In this document: piece after piece, positions 17,601 to 26,600 of the stretch
Numbering within the stretch: position 1 is the first letter of the stretch
How the letters are laid out: every line of letters starts with the position of its first letter
Origin: Acidobacteriota bacterium
Lineage (GTDB): Bacteria; Acidobacteriota; Thermoanaerobaculia; Multivoradales; J023
Direction of reading: 5' to 3'
DNA: 64,000 nt
Assembly: GCA_029263315.1 (NCBI GenBank)
Contig: JAJCXR010000063.1
Location: 1 to 64,000, forward strand
Program-made: the position numbers and the translations under genes
The notes under the pieces: model-generated
What the model was told of the DNA's origin: nothing
Seen by the model: only the letters and a program-made list of their open reading frames with translations
Database searches by the model: none

Positions 17601-18458
17601 GACGGTGTCGCGGAAGAAACACATGTCCGGGTCGATGCCGGTATCGAGCACGCCGACGATCTGTCCTTCGCCGAGGATGCCGGCGTTGTGAATCGGTGTC
17701 TGTTGGCCGCCGCTGACCCCCGTTTGGCTGACCCAAGCGGTGGTGTCGTTGAGCAATACCCGACGTGCTTCCAGGTCGAAGAACAGCACCTCGGGGCGCA
17801 GGGCCAGGACGTCTTTCAAGGTCCGCAGCTCGGCGGCGGTGGTCACCAGGCGCAAGCGGGAGAAGCGGCTCCGCTGCTCGGCACCGACCACCTTGGCACC
17901 GAGGCGCAGGAGATCGGCGGTCAGCTCATCGAGGTCGGCGTCCGGCAGCACATGCACCATCAATGCCTTGCCCTGCCCCGCCGTGAGATCCAACGTCGAA
18001 TGCCCCTTGGCGATCAACGCCTCGACGCCCCGTCCGATCTTGTAGGCGGGATGGAACGGCACCGTCCACTCAGCTCCCACCTTGGCTTCGAGCCCGGCTT
18101 GTTTGTCCGCCGAGGCGCGCACCAAGAAGGCATCGTGGGGGAAATAGCTGTAGACCCGATCGACACTGGCTTCGAGGACCTTGCGCTGCTCGGCGGTGAT
18201 CGGCCCAGCAAATTTGACCAGCTTGAGCTCCGAGCCTGGACCGCCGGCAAAGGTCTCGAGGTGAGTGGAGATGTCCTTGTCCGACCCAAGGGCACTCACC
18301 CGATGGCCGTCGAGCTCGATCACCGAACGATCGTCCGCTGACGCCGCGGCGGCCAGGGACAACAAGAGCATCGCAACCCCTAGGGTCAGGCTTAGGGACC
18401 GCTGTATCGATTGACGCTGTATGCAGGCACGCTGTATCCATTGACGCTGTATAGACAT
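14622..18458 (-). CDS. large secreted subtilisin-like (S8) serine protease
   Basis: 1278 residues. A signal peptide (SLTLGVAMLLLSLAAAASA) follows an N-region made of short Ile-Gln-Arg repeats. A propeptide-like region leads to the S8 domain with Asp272 (GVLDTGID), His333 (DHGTHVAG) and Ser525 (GTSMAAPG). Downstream is a P/PPC-like beta domain (~580-715), then two closely similar Ig-like domains (from TAPSVSITSP and TAPTVTITAP) separated and followed by beta-sandwich domains. Exported, probably extracellular. The start at 18458 excludes an upstream extension that lacks a signal. Confidence 0.92.
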   Translation of the reverse strand: MSIQRQWIQRACIQRQSIQRSLSLTLGVAMLLLSLAAAASADDRSVIELDGHRVSALGSDKDISTHLETFAGGPGSELKLVKFAGPITAEQRKVLEASVDRVYSYFPHDAFLVRASADKQAGLEAKVGAEWTVPFHPAYKIGRGVEALIAKGHSTLDLTAGQGKALMVHVLPDADLDELTADLLRLGAKVVGAEQRSRFSRLRLVTTAAELRTLKDVLALRPEVLFFDLEARRVLLNDTTAWVSQTGVSGGQQTPIHNAGILGEGQIVGVLDTGIDPDMCFFRDTVNGLPPRNECNGGTTVNLSQRKVIAVDFLYSGECSGGISSNEWDNQDHGTHVAGTIAGDNFANPGTRDSADGMAPAAKLVVQDGGFATDNCADLPALGCPVVDLNPIFQQAYNQGARIHSNSWGDDENNPVKGLYTAGSEDSDEFMWNHKDFLLVYAAGNDGPGNGRIGSPATAKNVVSVGATLRGSSAQSMASFSSCGPTDDGRIKPDVTLPGSSIISANSDNNIGSNNCNTKSSSGTSMAAPGVAGAAALVREYYVDGFYPSGVATPADSLSPSAALLKATLINSGQDMSGVSGWPANCEGWGRVALDDSLELSGDSRELIVDDNSGFAQGSSNQTVTYQLSVDSAGEPLKVTLTWTDYPSTPSAGTDLVNDLDLEVSGPSGPWKGNVFSGGASTTGGSADRLNTVEQVRLASPTPGNYTVTVRSFSVPQGPQPFALVVSGDVTECNPSCGPGNTAPSVSITSPSNGSSVTAGTSVAFAGSATDAEDGNLSSSLSWTSSLDGAIGSGASFSSSSLSVGSHSITASVSDSGGLSGNDVIGLTVTPVGGGNGPQDAVYNSGLGAPSCAVAGSECDSLALLNGRANLGPEPNQPNTLGSCTDGTSGSYHSDESVDKIVVSTLDGGDFSVGDTVQVDVTVYAYSTGSSDTLDLYYAANANSPSWVLIGSTTAPGGGVRTMSSTYTLPSGSLQAVRANFRYQGSASTCGSGNYDDTDDLVFAVEGGGANTAPTVTITAPTSGGTVNQGASVAFTGTATDSEDGNLAANLSWSSSLDGVIGSGASFSTSGLSVGSHTVTASVTDSGGLSDSDAISITVQSVGGSCAADEDFTSGINGWTTSGTCSTGTFVTGVPTQIVNGGVTTQLAGDHTTGSGNALFTAPNSSAGNADVDGGTCTVTSPTYAVSAASNVSVWYFFGQRDAGDDANDGFLLEMSTNGGSTWSTLQSYGDVTVNAAWTQATTTVGAGSNVVFRVSATDANGGGDLIEAGIDDVTICP
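15180..15425 (-). repeat. Ig-like domain coding repeat, second copy in the subtilase
   Basis: This segment and 15960-16240 encode near-identical ~80-residue domains (both contain ASVAFTG/SVAFAG, SATDAEDGNL or TDSEDGNL, LSVGSH and SDSGGLS). DNA similarity is high, so the duplication is recent or is being homogenised. Confidence 0.7.
18400..18457. repeat. 15-bp tandem repeat at the protease start
   Basis: Four units beginning CGCTGTAT (18400, 18415, 18430, 18445; period 15 exactly) fill the N-terminal coding region of the subtilase. They encode the repeated Ile-Gln-Arg pattern upstream of the signal peptide hydrophobic core. Because the period is a multiple of three, unit gain or loss keeps the frame. 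Confidence 0.85.
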
Positions 18459-18690
18459 ACTCACTCCATCGTTGAGACGGCGTCGACCAGGGACCGATCC
18501 GTCGATGAGTTGGTGGACTGCACAAGAGGTGTGCAATGGAGTGGTGTGCAGGACTTGTGCCAGTGAAGATCGGCGGAAAACGGCGCCGTCACAACGCTGC
18601 AACGGGGCCTAGGGGGTCCTGAGGCGTGCCTCCTTCTCAAAGTTGAGTGGGGCGCATTCTCGGTTATGAGATTGGCCTGGCATCTTGACG

Positions 18691-18936
18691 ACAGGTGCCT
18701 GGCACCTTGCCAAGCACCTCGGAACAGGTGCCTGGCACCGCCAGGGGGCAGGACGGAGCGTGCCCTCACGACGCCCGGAGCGCCCTCCCGGAGCGCTGCG
18801 CTCCCGGGGTCCAACAGGTGCCTGGCACCTTGCCAGGCACCTCGGAACAGGTGCCTGGCACCGCCATGGGGCAGGACGGAGCGTGCCCTCACGCCGCCCG
18901 GAGCGCCCTCCCGGATCGCTGCGCTCCCGGGGTCGG
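18691..18936. repeat. 123-bp direct tandem duplication with palindromes
   Basis: Unit 1 is 18691-18813 and unit 2 is 18814-18936, differing at about half a dozen positions. Each starts ACAGGTGCCTGGCACC and contains that palindrome twice. In unit 2 a perfect 12-bp stem (AGGTGCCTGGCA at 18816-18827 with TGCCAGGCACCT at 18831-18842, 3-base loop) can form; in unit 1 the same stem has one mismatch. Confidence 0.85.
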
Positions 18937-18980
18937 GCGGCCCGGGCTACCGACACCGGCCCCGCTGGGGCCACAGAATT
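18919..18980. repeat. dispersed intergenic repeat, tail element copy
   Basis: Nearly identical to 1-59, including the GGCCCCGCTGGGGCC hairpin and the CACAGAA end, followed by a T-rich run. It directly abuts the 123-bp tandem duplication, whose units end in the same CTGCGCTCCCGGGG sequence, suggesting the two repeat types arise together. Confidence 0.7.
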
Positions 18981-19086
18981 TTTACTTTTTGACTCTGGAA
19001 AAGACTCCCGACACCATCCGCCAGCCCCTGACGGAGGCCTGCGGCTTGGCGCTCGACGGAGTCCCCACCATGAGACCAACGGGCTA

Positions 19087-20505
19087 TCAGGGTGGGCATG
19101 CCCCCGGCGGAGGGACCGTGGCCGACCAGGTGCAAGTATCACCGGACTCGAAACCGTTGCAGAAGCCATCGCAGAAACGCTGTCCATGGATCTCGGGACC
19201 ACTCCATACGATCACCGAACGGCCTTGGCGTAAGGAGAGGGCGCCACCCTGCTGATTGCCAGCGGTTGTGGTGTTGACCTGAAATTGCGGTCCCAAGAAC
19301 GATCCATCGGTGGCGAAGCGCTGGGCAAAAACACCCACATCCGGATCGGTGGTCGACGAGCTGCTCTGCCAGGTCACCGTCTGCTGCCCGTCGTCGCCGA
19401 CGGCGACAAAGGGGAGCCCTTGGCTGCCGGTGGTGTATGTATTGACTTGAAATTCGCCGCCCAGTGGGCCGCCGGTGCTGCCGTAGCGTTGCCCGAAGAT
19501 CGACTGGGGCGAGCCGTCCGGTGCACCCGATAAGCCGCCGCTCTGCCAAACGATGACAAATCCACCGTCATCGAGCACCGCGACGGAGGGATTGGACTGG
19601 TCGCCGCTGGTGTAGGAATTGACCGAAAAATCACCACCCAATGCAGAGCCGGTGGAAGCGAACCGCCGGGCCCGGATCTGTTTGTCGTAGCCTCCCTGGA
19701 AGGGCAGCACGTAGTAGCCGCTCTGCCAGGCGACGACAAAATCCCCATCGGCAGCCACCGCTATTTGCGGCCGGCCCTGATCTCCGGTGGTAGAGGTGTT
19801 GACCTGGAATTCGGGTCCAATCAACGCCCCCGTGGAGTCGAAACGCTGGCCCTTGACGTCGGCGCTGAAGGCCCCGCTGGCGCTCGACCAGACGACGATG
19901 AAATTGCCCGCTGCGTCCGCCGCCACCGAAGGGCCACCATAGAGACCCCCTTGGCTGCCGGTGGTGTACGTATTGATCTGGACCTCGTCGCTCAGCGGCG
20001 CCCCTGAAGAAGCAAAGCGCCGACCCTGGATGCTGGCCAGCGAGTTGTCGGAGCCGCTGGAGCCGTCGCTGGTCCACACGACGATGAAGTTGCCCTGGCC
20101 ATCGGCAGCGATCTGCGGCACCGACTGAGGACCGGTGGTGTAGATATTGACCTGAAATTGGGGCTCGGCCGTCGCATCGGCCGCGAAAAGGCGCATCTGA
20201 ATGCTGCTGCCGGAGGTATCGTCGCCGGTGGACCCCGCGCCGTGCCAGACGACACCGAATCTACCTTGACGGTCTAGGGCGACTTGGGGGTCACGCTCGG
20301 TGTATGAGGAATAGGTGTTGATTTGAAACTCGCCCCCCACCCGCATGGGCTGGGCCATCGCGCCGACGACTGAGACCATCGCCCACACCAAGGCGGCGCC
20401 AAAAACGGTGGGCGAATTGCTGGGGTGGCTAGGTTGGCACTTTGGGGCTGCCATCCGCTGACCTCGGTGTGCACCGAAACTCTCGACTCCTTGATGATGT
20501 CGCAT
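19087..20505 (-). CDS. secreted repeat protein (about seven ~60-residue repeats)
   Basis: 472 residues. The N-terminus has a hydrophobic stretch ending VVGAMAQP (signal peptide). Repeats of the form F-Q-V-N-x-Y-T-T-G-x-Q-x-x-P-x-V-A-x-D-x-x-G-x-F-V-V-x-W-Q-S fill residues ~60-440, suggesting a beta-propeller of about seven blades. A short Cys-containing tail (FCDGFCNGFESGDTCTW) follows and may be a sorting or anchoring segment. The ATG at 20505 is preceded by AGGAG at good spacing. Function unknown; probably cell-surface or extracellular. Confidence 0.8.
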   Translation of the reverse strand: MRHHQGVESFGAHRGQRMAAPKCQPSHPSNSPTVFGAALVWAMVSVVGAMAQPMRVGGEFQINTYSSYTERDPQVALDRQGRFGVVWHGAGSTGDDTSGSSIQMRLFAADATAEPQFQVNIYTTGPQSVPQIAADGQGNFIVVWTSDGSSGSDNSLASIQGRRFASSGAPLSDEVQINTYTTGSQGGLYGGPSVAADAAGNFIVVWSSASGAFSADVKGQRFDSTGALIGPEFQVNTSTTGDQGRPQIAVAADGDFVVAWQSGYYVLPFQGGYDKQIRARRFASTGSALGGDFSVNSYTSGDQSNPSVAVLDDGGFVIVWQSGGLSGAPDGSPQSIFGQRYGSTGGPLGGEFQVNTYTTGSQGLPFVAVGDDGQQTVTWQSSSSTTDPDVGVFAQRFATDGSFLGPQFQVNTTTAGNQQGGALSLRQGRSVIVWSGPEIHGQRFCDGFCNGFESGDTCTWSATVPPPGACPP

Positions 20506-20647
20506 TGTGTGTTCTCCTGGAGAGTTGCCATCCCGCTACCGAATGCGGGATCAGGCGTAGGCCGGCGCTTCTCCAAACCACGGGGACTCCTCAGCACACG
20601 ATGCTGGATTTGGAGAGAGCTCGTCTGAAGGCGACCTGAGGAGTCCC
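20506..20647 (-). ncRNA. candidate structured 5' leader of the secreted repeat protein gene
   Basis: The predicted transcript starts at about 20645-20647. It can form a perfect 12-bp stem (20636-20647 with 20583-20594) enclosing ~41 nt, then a hairpin of 7 bp (20530-20536 with 20545-20551, ATCCCGC/GCGGGAT). A 6-bp helix (20570-20575 with 20518-20523) can pair right next to the Shine-Dalgarno (20514-20518). This would let folding control ribosome access. It does not match any riboswitch consensus I know. Structure inferred by eye. Confidence 0.45.
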
Positions 20648-20651
20648 TTAC

Positions 20652-20680
20652 AACATATTCCCAAAGGATGTATAGGTCAA
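20652..20680 (-). promoter_or_regulatory. sigma70-like promoter for the secreted repeat protein gene
   Basis: On the minus strand TTGACC (20675-20680), a 17-bp spacer and TATGTT (20652-20657). The start would fall at about 20645-20647, at the first base of the 12-bp inverted repeat. Confidence 0.6.
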
Positions 20681-20774
20681 GAACAGCTCTACGGCTCAAG
20701 GATCCCTTAGATCGCCCCGGTCCAAGGATTTTCTTCTTTGTTCGAAGGACCCCATCGATGCTTCACCGTGCCCC

Positions 20775-20803
20775 TTGACAGGCCCGAAACGACATGTAAC
20801 AAT
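20775..20803 (+). promoter_or_regulatory. sigma70-like promoter for the ArsR-methyltransferase / ahcY operon
   Basis: A perfect TTGACA (20775-20780) is followed by 17 bp and AACAAT (20798-20803), with TAACAA one base earlier as an alternative. The predicted start overlaps the first of two direct repeats that may be the operator. Confidence 0.55.
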
Positions 20804-20807
20804 ACAT

Positions 20808-20846
20808 CCGGATCGACGGATACACCGTAAAGCCGGATCAACGGAT
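20808..20846 (+). promoter_or_regulatory. putative operator, paired direct repeats
   Basis: CCGGATCGACGGAT (20808-20821) and CCGGATCAACGGAT (20833-20846) match at 13 of 14 positions and start 25 bp apart. They lie immediately downstream of the promoter and upstream of the ArsR-type regulator gene. Autoregulation by the encoded repressor is a reasonable inference. Confidence 0.5.
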
Positions 20847-20889
20847 CGACAAACGTGCCAGCTGAAGAAAGCGCCTCCAAGCAACTACC

Positions 20890-21888
20890 ATGACCACCCG
20901 CCCCTCCATTCTCGACCAGGCCGCCACCTTGGCGGAGCTGACCCGTAGCCGGGTGCTGCAACTCTTGCAGCGCCACGAGCTGACGGTGTCGGAGCTGTGC
21001 AGCATCTTGCAGATGCCGCAGTCGACGGTCAGCCGGCATCTCAAGGTGCTGTTGGAGAGTGGTTGGTTGAGCGCCCGTCGCGAAGGCACCAGCCATCTCT
21101 ACCGCTTCGACCACGACGGTCTGGAGGCGGCGAGTCAGCAGCTGTGGCAACTGATCAGCAGTGAGCTGCAGGAAACGGCGGCAGCTTTGCAGGACGCTCA
21201 ACGCCTCGAAGCGGTGTTGCGTCAGCGGCGGTCGCGCTCGGAGGCGTTCTTTTCCGCCACCGCCGAGCGCTGGGATCATCTGCGGGCCGAGCTGTTTGGC
21301 CAACGTTTCGACCTTCTCGCCCTGCTGGCGCTGCTCGACCCTGAGCTGACGGTGGGCGATCTGGGCTGCGGCACCGGCCAGACGGCGGAGGCGTTGGCAC
21401 CTTTTGTCGCCAAGGTGGTGGCCGTCGACGGCTCCGAGGCCATGCTGGCGGCCGGCCGTGAGCGCTTGGCCCGTTTCGACAATGTCGAGCTGCGGCAGGG
21501 GGAGCTCGAAGATCTGCCCTTGGCCGCCGGTCAACTGAACGCCGCGGTGCTCTTCCTGGCCCTGCACCACCTCCCCGAGCCCGCCCGGGTGTTGGCCGAG
21601 GCACGGCGTGTCCTGGCCCCCGGCGGTCGTCTGCTGGTGGTGGATATGCTGCCCCACGACCGCGAAGATTTCCGTCAGCAGATGGGCCACGTCTGGCTGG
21701 GATTCGACGACGACCAAATGCAGCGCCTGATGCTCGACGCCGGCTTGAGGCCGCGCAATTTCCAAGCCCTGCCGGCGGAATCGGATGCCAAGGGTCCGAG
21801 CCTGTTCATCGCCACGGCGACGGCTCCTCCGGGCACCGTGCTCGGCGACGGCGTAGCCCCCAAGCTAGCCTTGGCGGAGGTGGATTGA
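20890..21888 (+). CDS. ArsR-family regulator fused to a SAM/SAH-binding methyltransferase domain (SahR-like)
   Basis: 332 residues. Residues ~8-75 are a winged helix-turn-helix (LTVSELCSILQMPQSTVSRHLKVL, then the wing VSARREGTSHLYRF). No ArsR-type metal-binding Cys cluster is evident. Residues ~140-270 are a class I methyltransferase fold with VGDLGCGTGQ at 155-164, VDGSEAML and LHHLPEPARVLAEARRVLAPGG. This architecture upstream of S-adenosylhomocysteinase fits the SahR regulators, thought to sense S-adenosylhomocysteine. It could instead be an active methyltransferase. An ATG directly at the HTH domain sets the start. Confidence 0.85.
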   Translation: MTTRPSILDQAATLAELTRSRVLQLLQRHELTVSELCSILQMPQSTVSRHLKVLLESGWLSARREGTSHLYRFDHDGLEAASQQLWQLISSELQETAAALQDAQRLEAVLRQRRSRSEAFFSATAERWDHLRAELFGQRFDLLALLALLDPELTVGDLGCGTGQTAEALAPFVAKVVAVDGSEAMLAAGRERLARFDNVELRQGELEDLPLAAGQLNAAVLFLALHHLPEPARVLAEARRVLAPGGRLLVVDMLPHDREDFRQQMGHVWLGFDDDQMQRLMLDAGLRPRNFQALPAESDAKGPSLFIATATAPPGTVLGDGVAPKLALAEVD

Positions 21889-21967
21889 TGGCCCTACCCC
21901 GGACCCTGCAACAAGAACCCCGACCCACAACCTGAAGACCGTAAGACCGCACACTAGGAGATAACAC

Positions 21968-23473
<1,506 letters not shown>

Positions 23474-23514
23474 TCATCCCTGATCGGGCACAGATCAACG
23501 TCGAATGACGTTCC

Positions 23515-23545
23515 AAGGCGGGTCTTCGGGCCCGCCTTGATTGCT
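23515..23545 (+). terminator. probable terminator after ahcY
   Basis: An 8-bp stem AAGGCGGG/CCCGCCTT (23515-23522, 23531-23538) with a UUCG-containing loop lies 42 bp past the ahcY stop. The following T content is modest (GATTGCTT), so efficiency is uncertain. Confidence 0.55.
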
Positions 23546-23554
23546 TCCTGCCAC

Positions 23555-23590
23555 ATATTGTTTCCTGCATCCATATTGTTTCCTGCATCC
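23555..23590. repeat. 18-bp perfect tandem duplication
   Basis: ATATTGTTTCCTGCATCC occurs twice head to tail with no mismatch, upstream of the ELWxxDGT gene. Confidence 0.85.
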
Positions 23591-23664
23591 ATGACGGGAT
23601 AGATTAGGGCAAGAATTTTTGCCTCCGCACCCCATCGACTCCACATCTCACCGAGGGTTCCCCT

Positions 23665-26600
23665 ATGCGACTCCGCGTACGTCACTGCCCCCTGCTCATT
23701 TCTCTTCTAGCAACTCTGGCCCTTTCGGCCGGTGCCGTCGGCGCCCAGGTGCCCTATCCGGTCATCGATTTGGATACCAGCCCGCCGCAGGAGCAGGGCT
23801 CCAATCCACGCCAGATGCTCCAGATCGGCGATCTCACCTTTTTCATCGCCACCACCCCCGGCACTGGCGAAGAGGTGTGGGTCAGCGATGGCACCCCGGC
23901 GGGTAGCCGCTTGCTGACGGATATCCGTGCCGGGGAGCTCGGCTCCCAACCCCGAATCCTCGGCCGCTTCGGCGACTTGATGTTTTTCGCCGGCCGCGGC
24001 AGCGACGGTAGCGGTGGCGCCAGCACCTGGCAGCTGTGGCGCAGCGACGGTAGCGCAGCGGGCACTTTCCTGTTGCGGGATCTGGAAAGCAGTGCAATCT
24101 TCAATACGCGGAGTCATGCCATCGGCGACCAAGGGCTGTTTCTCTTCCTACCGGGGGATGCCAACGGCGACCTGTGGATCAGCGACGGCAGTGCCGCCGG
24201 CACCCGCAGGCTCAGCTCCGCTTTTCCCTCCGGTGATGCGAAGGTCGTGAGCCGCGGCGTCGACACCGCGATCCTCGATCGTCAGGGGGACTTCTGGCTC
24301 ACCGACGGCACCGTATCGGGCACCCGTAAGGCCCTGGATCTAGAGCCCCTCTTGTCCGTCGACAACAGCTTGAGCGTCCTCGGGCCACGCTACCTCTTCG
24401 CCGGCACCGACACCTCCGGTGTCGCTCAAGTGTGGTCCCACAATTGCGTCTCCGGCACCATGCTAGCGTCCCTTGATCGCTTCACCGATTCCAATACGCC
24501 GATGGTGGCGCGGCAGGACCGCGCCTATTTCCAGATCCAGAGCTCGCTGCCGAACATCAGCGAGATTTGGCGCACCGACGGCACCAGCGGTGCCACCGAG
24601 CACGTGGTCACCGTGGGGCTGGGCCAGCCCCTCTCGAGCTTCGATCTCGACGACCTCGTCGAGATCGACAACCTGATCATCTCGCAGGGCAAGGCCTCGG
24701 GGGACAACACCTCACGGCTGGTTGCGGTGAATGTCTTCAACGGCCAGACCACCCTCTTGACTCCGAGCGCCACGACCTCCGGCCCCCTCTTCGAGGTCGA
24801 CGGTCAAGTGCTCTTCGAAGGCAACGACCCGCAAGACCTCAGCCGACTGTGGGTCAGCGACGGCACCGTCCCCGGCACCCGCCCGATCTTCGACCCCTGC
24901 CTCGAGGGAGAGGACTGCTTTCCTTCTCTTTTCGCCATGACCCCAGGCCTCGAGGGCATCGTCTTCGCCGCCGGCACCGCCGACTTGGGCATTGACCTGT
25001 GGACTAGCGACGGCAGCGTCACTGGCACCCGTGCAATCACCAATTTCAACGATCCGGATCCTTTTCCCGCCCACTTCACGCCGCAGCCCTGGTTGACGGC
25101 CACCGACTCCATGGTGGTCTTTGCCGCCGCCGATCAAGGGCTGGGGGAAGAGCTGTGGGCAAGCCACGGCAGCGTTGGATCGACGAGCTTGATGGCCAAC
25201 CTGGCCCTCGACGCACCCGCCTCCTCCATGCGCCACCTGGCAACCTTCAGCGATCAGGTGCTGTTCACCGCCTGTGACGGTCAGCAGACCGGCCTGTGGA
25301 GCAGCGACGGCACAGCGGACAGCGCCCTGCTTCTAGCCTCCCTGGCGGACACCCAATGCGCTACCGACACCGGGCCGTTGGTGATGGCCGAGGGTCGCAT
25401 TTATTTCACCGTCGGAATCAAAGAGCTGTGGACCAGCGATGGCACCGTGGCGGGCACCCGGCGTGTCTATCGGCTGCCCGGCAGCTGTTCCTTCGGCGAG
25501 ACCATGGTGACCTTGGGCGAGCGGTTGCTCTTCGTCGTCTTCGCCCCGGGCACCGATCAAGTATGGCTGAGCGACGGCACGCCCGATGGCACAGGACCTT
25601 TCAGCCCCTTCGACGCCTATCCGGTGCAGGGCGGCAATACCGGGTACCGCATGGTTTCGTTGCCCGGCCGGGCCCATGTTTTCATCGAAGCCCTGGGCGA
25701 CTCCGGTGAGCACGCCAATTGGTTGAGCACCGACGGCACAGTCGCTGGTACCGAGCTGCTGCAGCGGGTGGACAGCTATCCCCACAACGAGCCTTTGCAG
25801 GCGGCGCGCCTCGGCGATACCGACTACGTTGCTCTCGGCACCACCCTAACCACCCTGTGGCGGACCGACGGCACGGCGGCAGGCACCGTCGAGGCCCTTG
25901 GCTTCCAGGGGTTTTCGTCCAGGCCACGGGACGTCACTGCCTTCGGGGATCGTCTGTTTTTTGTCGCTCGCCTGTCGACTACGGAGGACGCCCTGTGGAG
26001 CAGTGATGCCGACGGCCAGAATGTAGTCGCCCTGGCCTCCTTCCCTAGAGATGAAGGCCTCTTCGGAGACTTCGCCAGCCTCGAGATGCTGCCCCAAGGC
26101 GAAAACCTGTATTTTGTCGTCGACGACGGGGTCCATGGCCGGGAGCTGTGGCGCACCGATGGCAGCGTCGGCGGCACCGAGTTGGTGAGGGACATCTTCC
26201 CGGGCACCCTCTCTTCCTTGCCCCGCCATCTGACAGCCTTTGGTGATCATCTTTACTTCAGCGCCAACGGCGGCTCCGGCGATGAGCTGTGGCGTAGCGA
26301 CGGTACGGCCCTCGGCACGGTGCAGGTGGCCGACATCTCCATCGGACCGCTGAGCTCGGCGCCGCAGCAGCTGAAGCCCACGTCGAATCGCCTGTTTTTC
26401 ACCGCCGTTACACCCGAGGCCGGGCGCGAGCTGTGGGCTCAAGACATCGTCGTCGGCGGCACGTTGTGCCAAGCCAGCGCCACCACCCTGTGCTTGGCGT
26501 CCGATCGCATCCGCGTCACCATGCAGTGGACGGATTTCGCCGCTCAGCAGGGGGCCGGCCAAGCGGTGTCTCTGGGCGATGAAACCGGAGCCTTCTGGTT

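Larger units (their letters stand above)
18459..19086. other. repeat-rich intergenic region
   Basis: Between the protease start and the next minus-strand stop, this 628-bp region holds a 123-bp tandem duplication, four GTGCCTGGCAC palindromes and a copy of the dispersed tail element. Several open frames cross it on both strands, but they follow the repeat and show no protein-like pattern. From 18459 to about 18690 it must also contain the protease promoter, which I could not pinpoint. Confidence 0.75.

Noticed and set aside
18609..19255. Several frames in the tandem duplication (for example 186 residues)
   Set aside because: They follow the 123-bp repeat (divisible by three) and are present on both strands equally, so they are repeat artefacts.
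21889..21967. Possible SAM or SAH riboswitch before ahcY
   Set aside because: Only 79 bp, with no conserved stems or consensus boxes visible; the operator upstream of the regulator gene is the better candidate for control.
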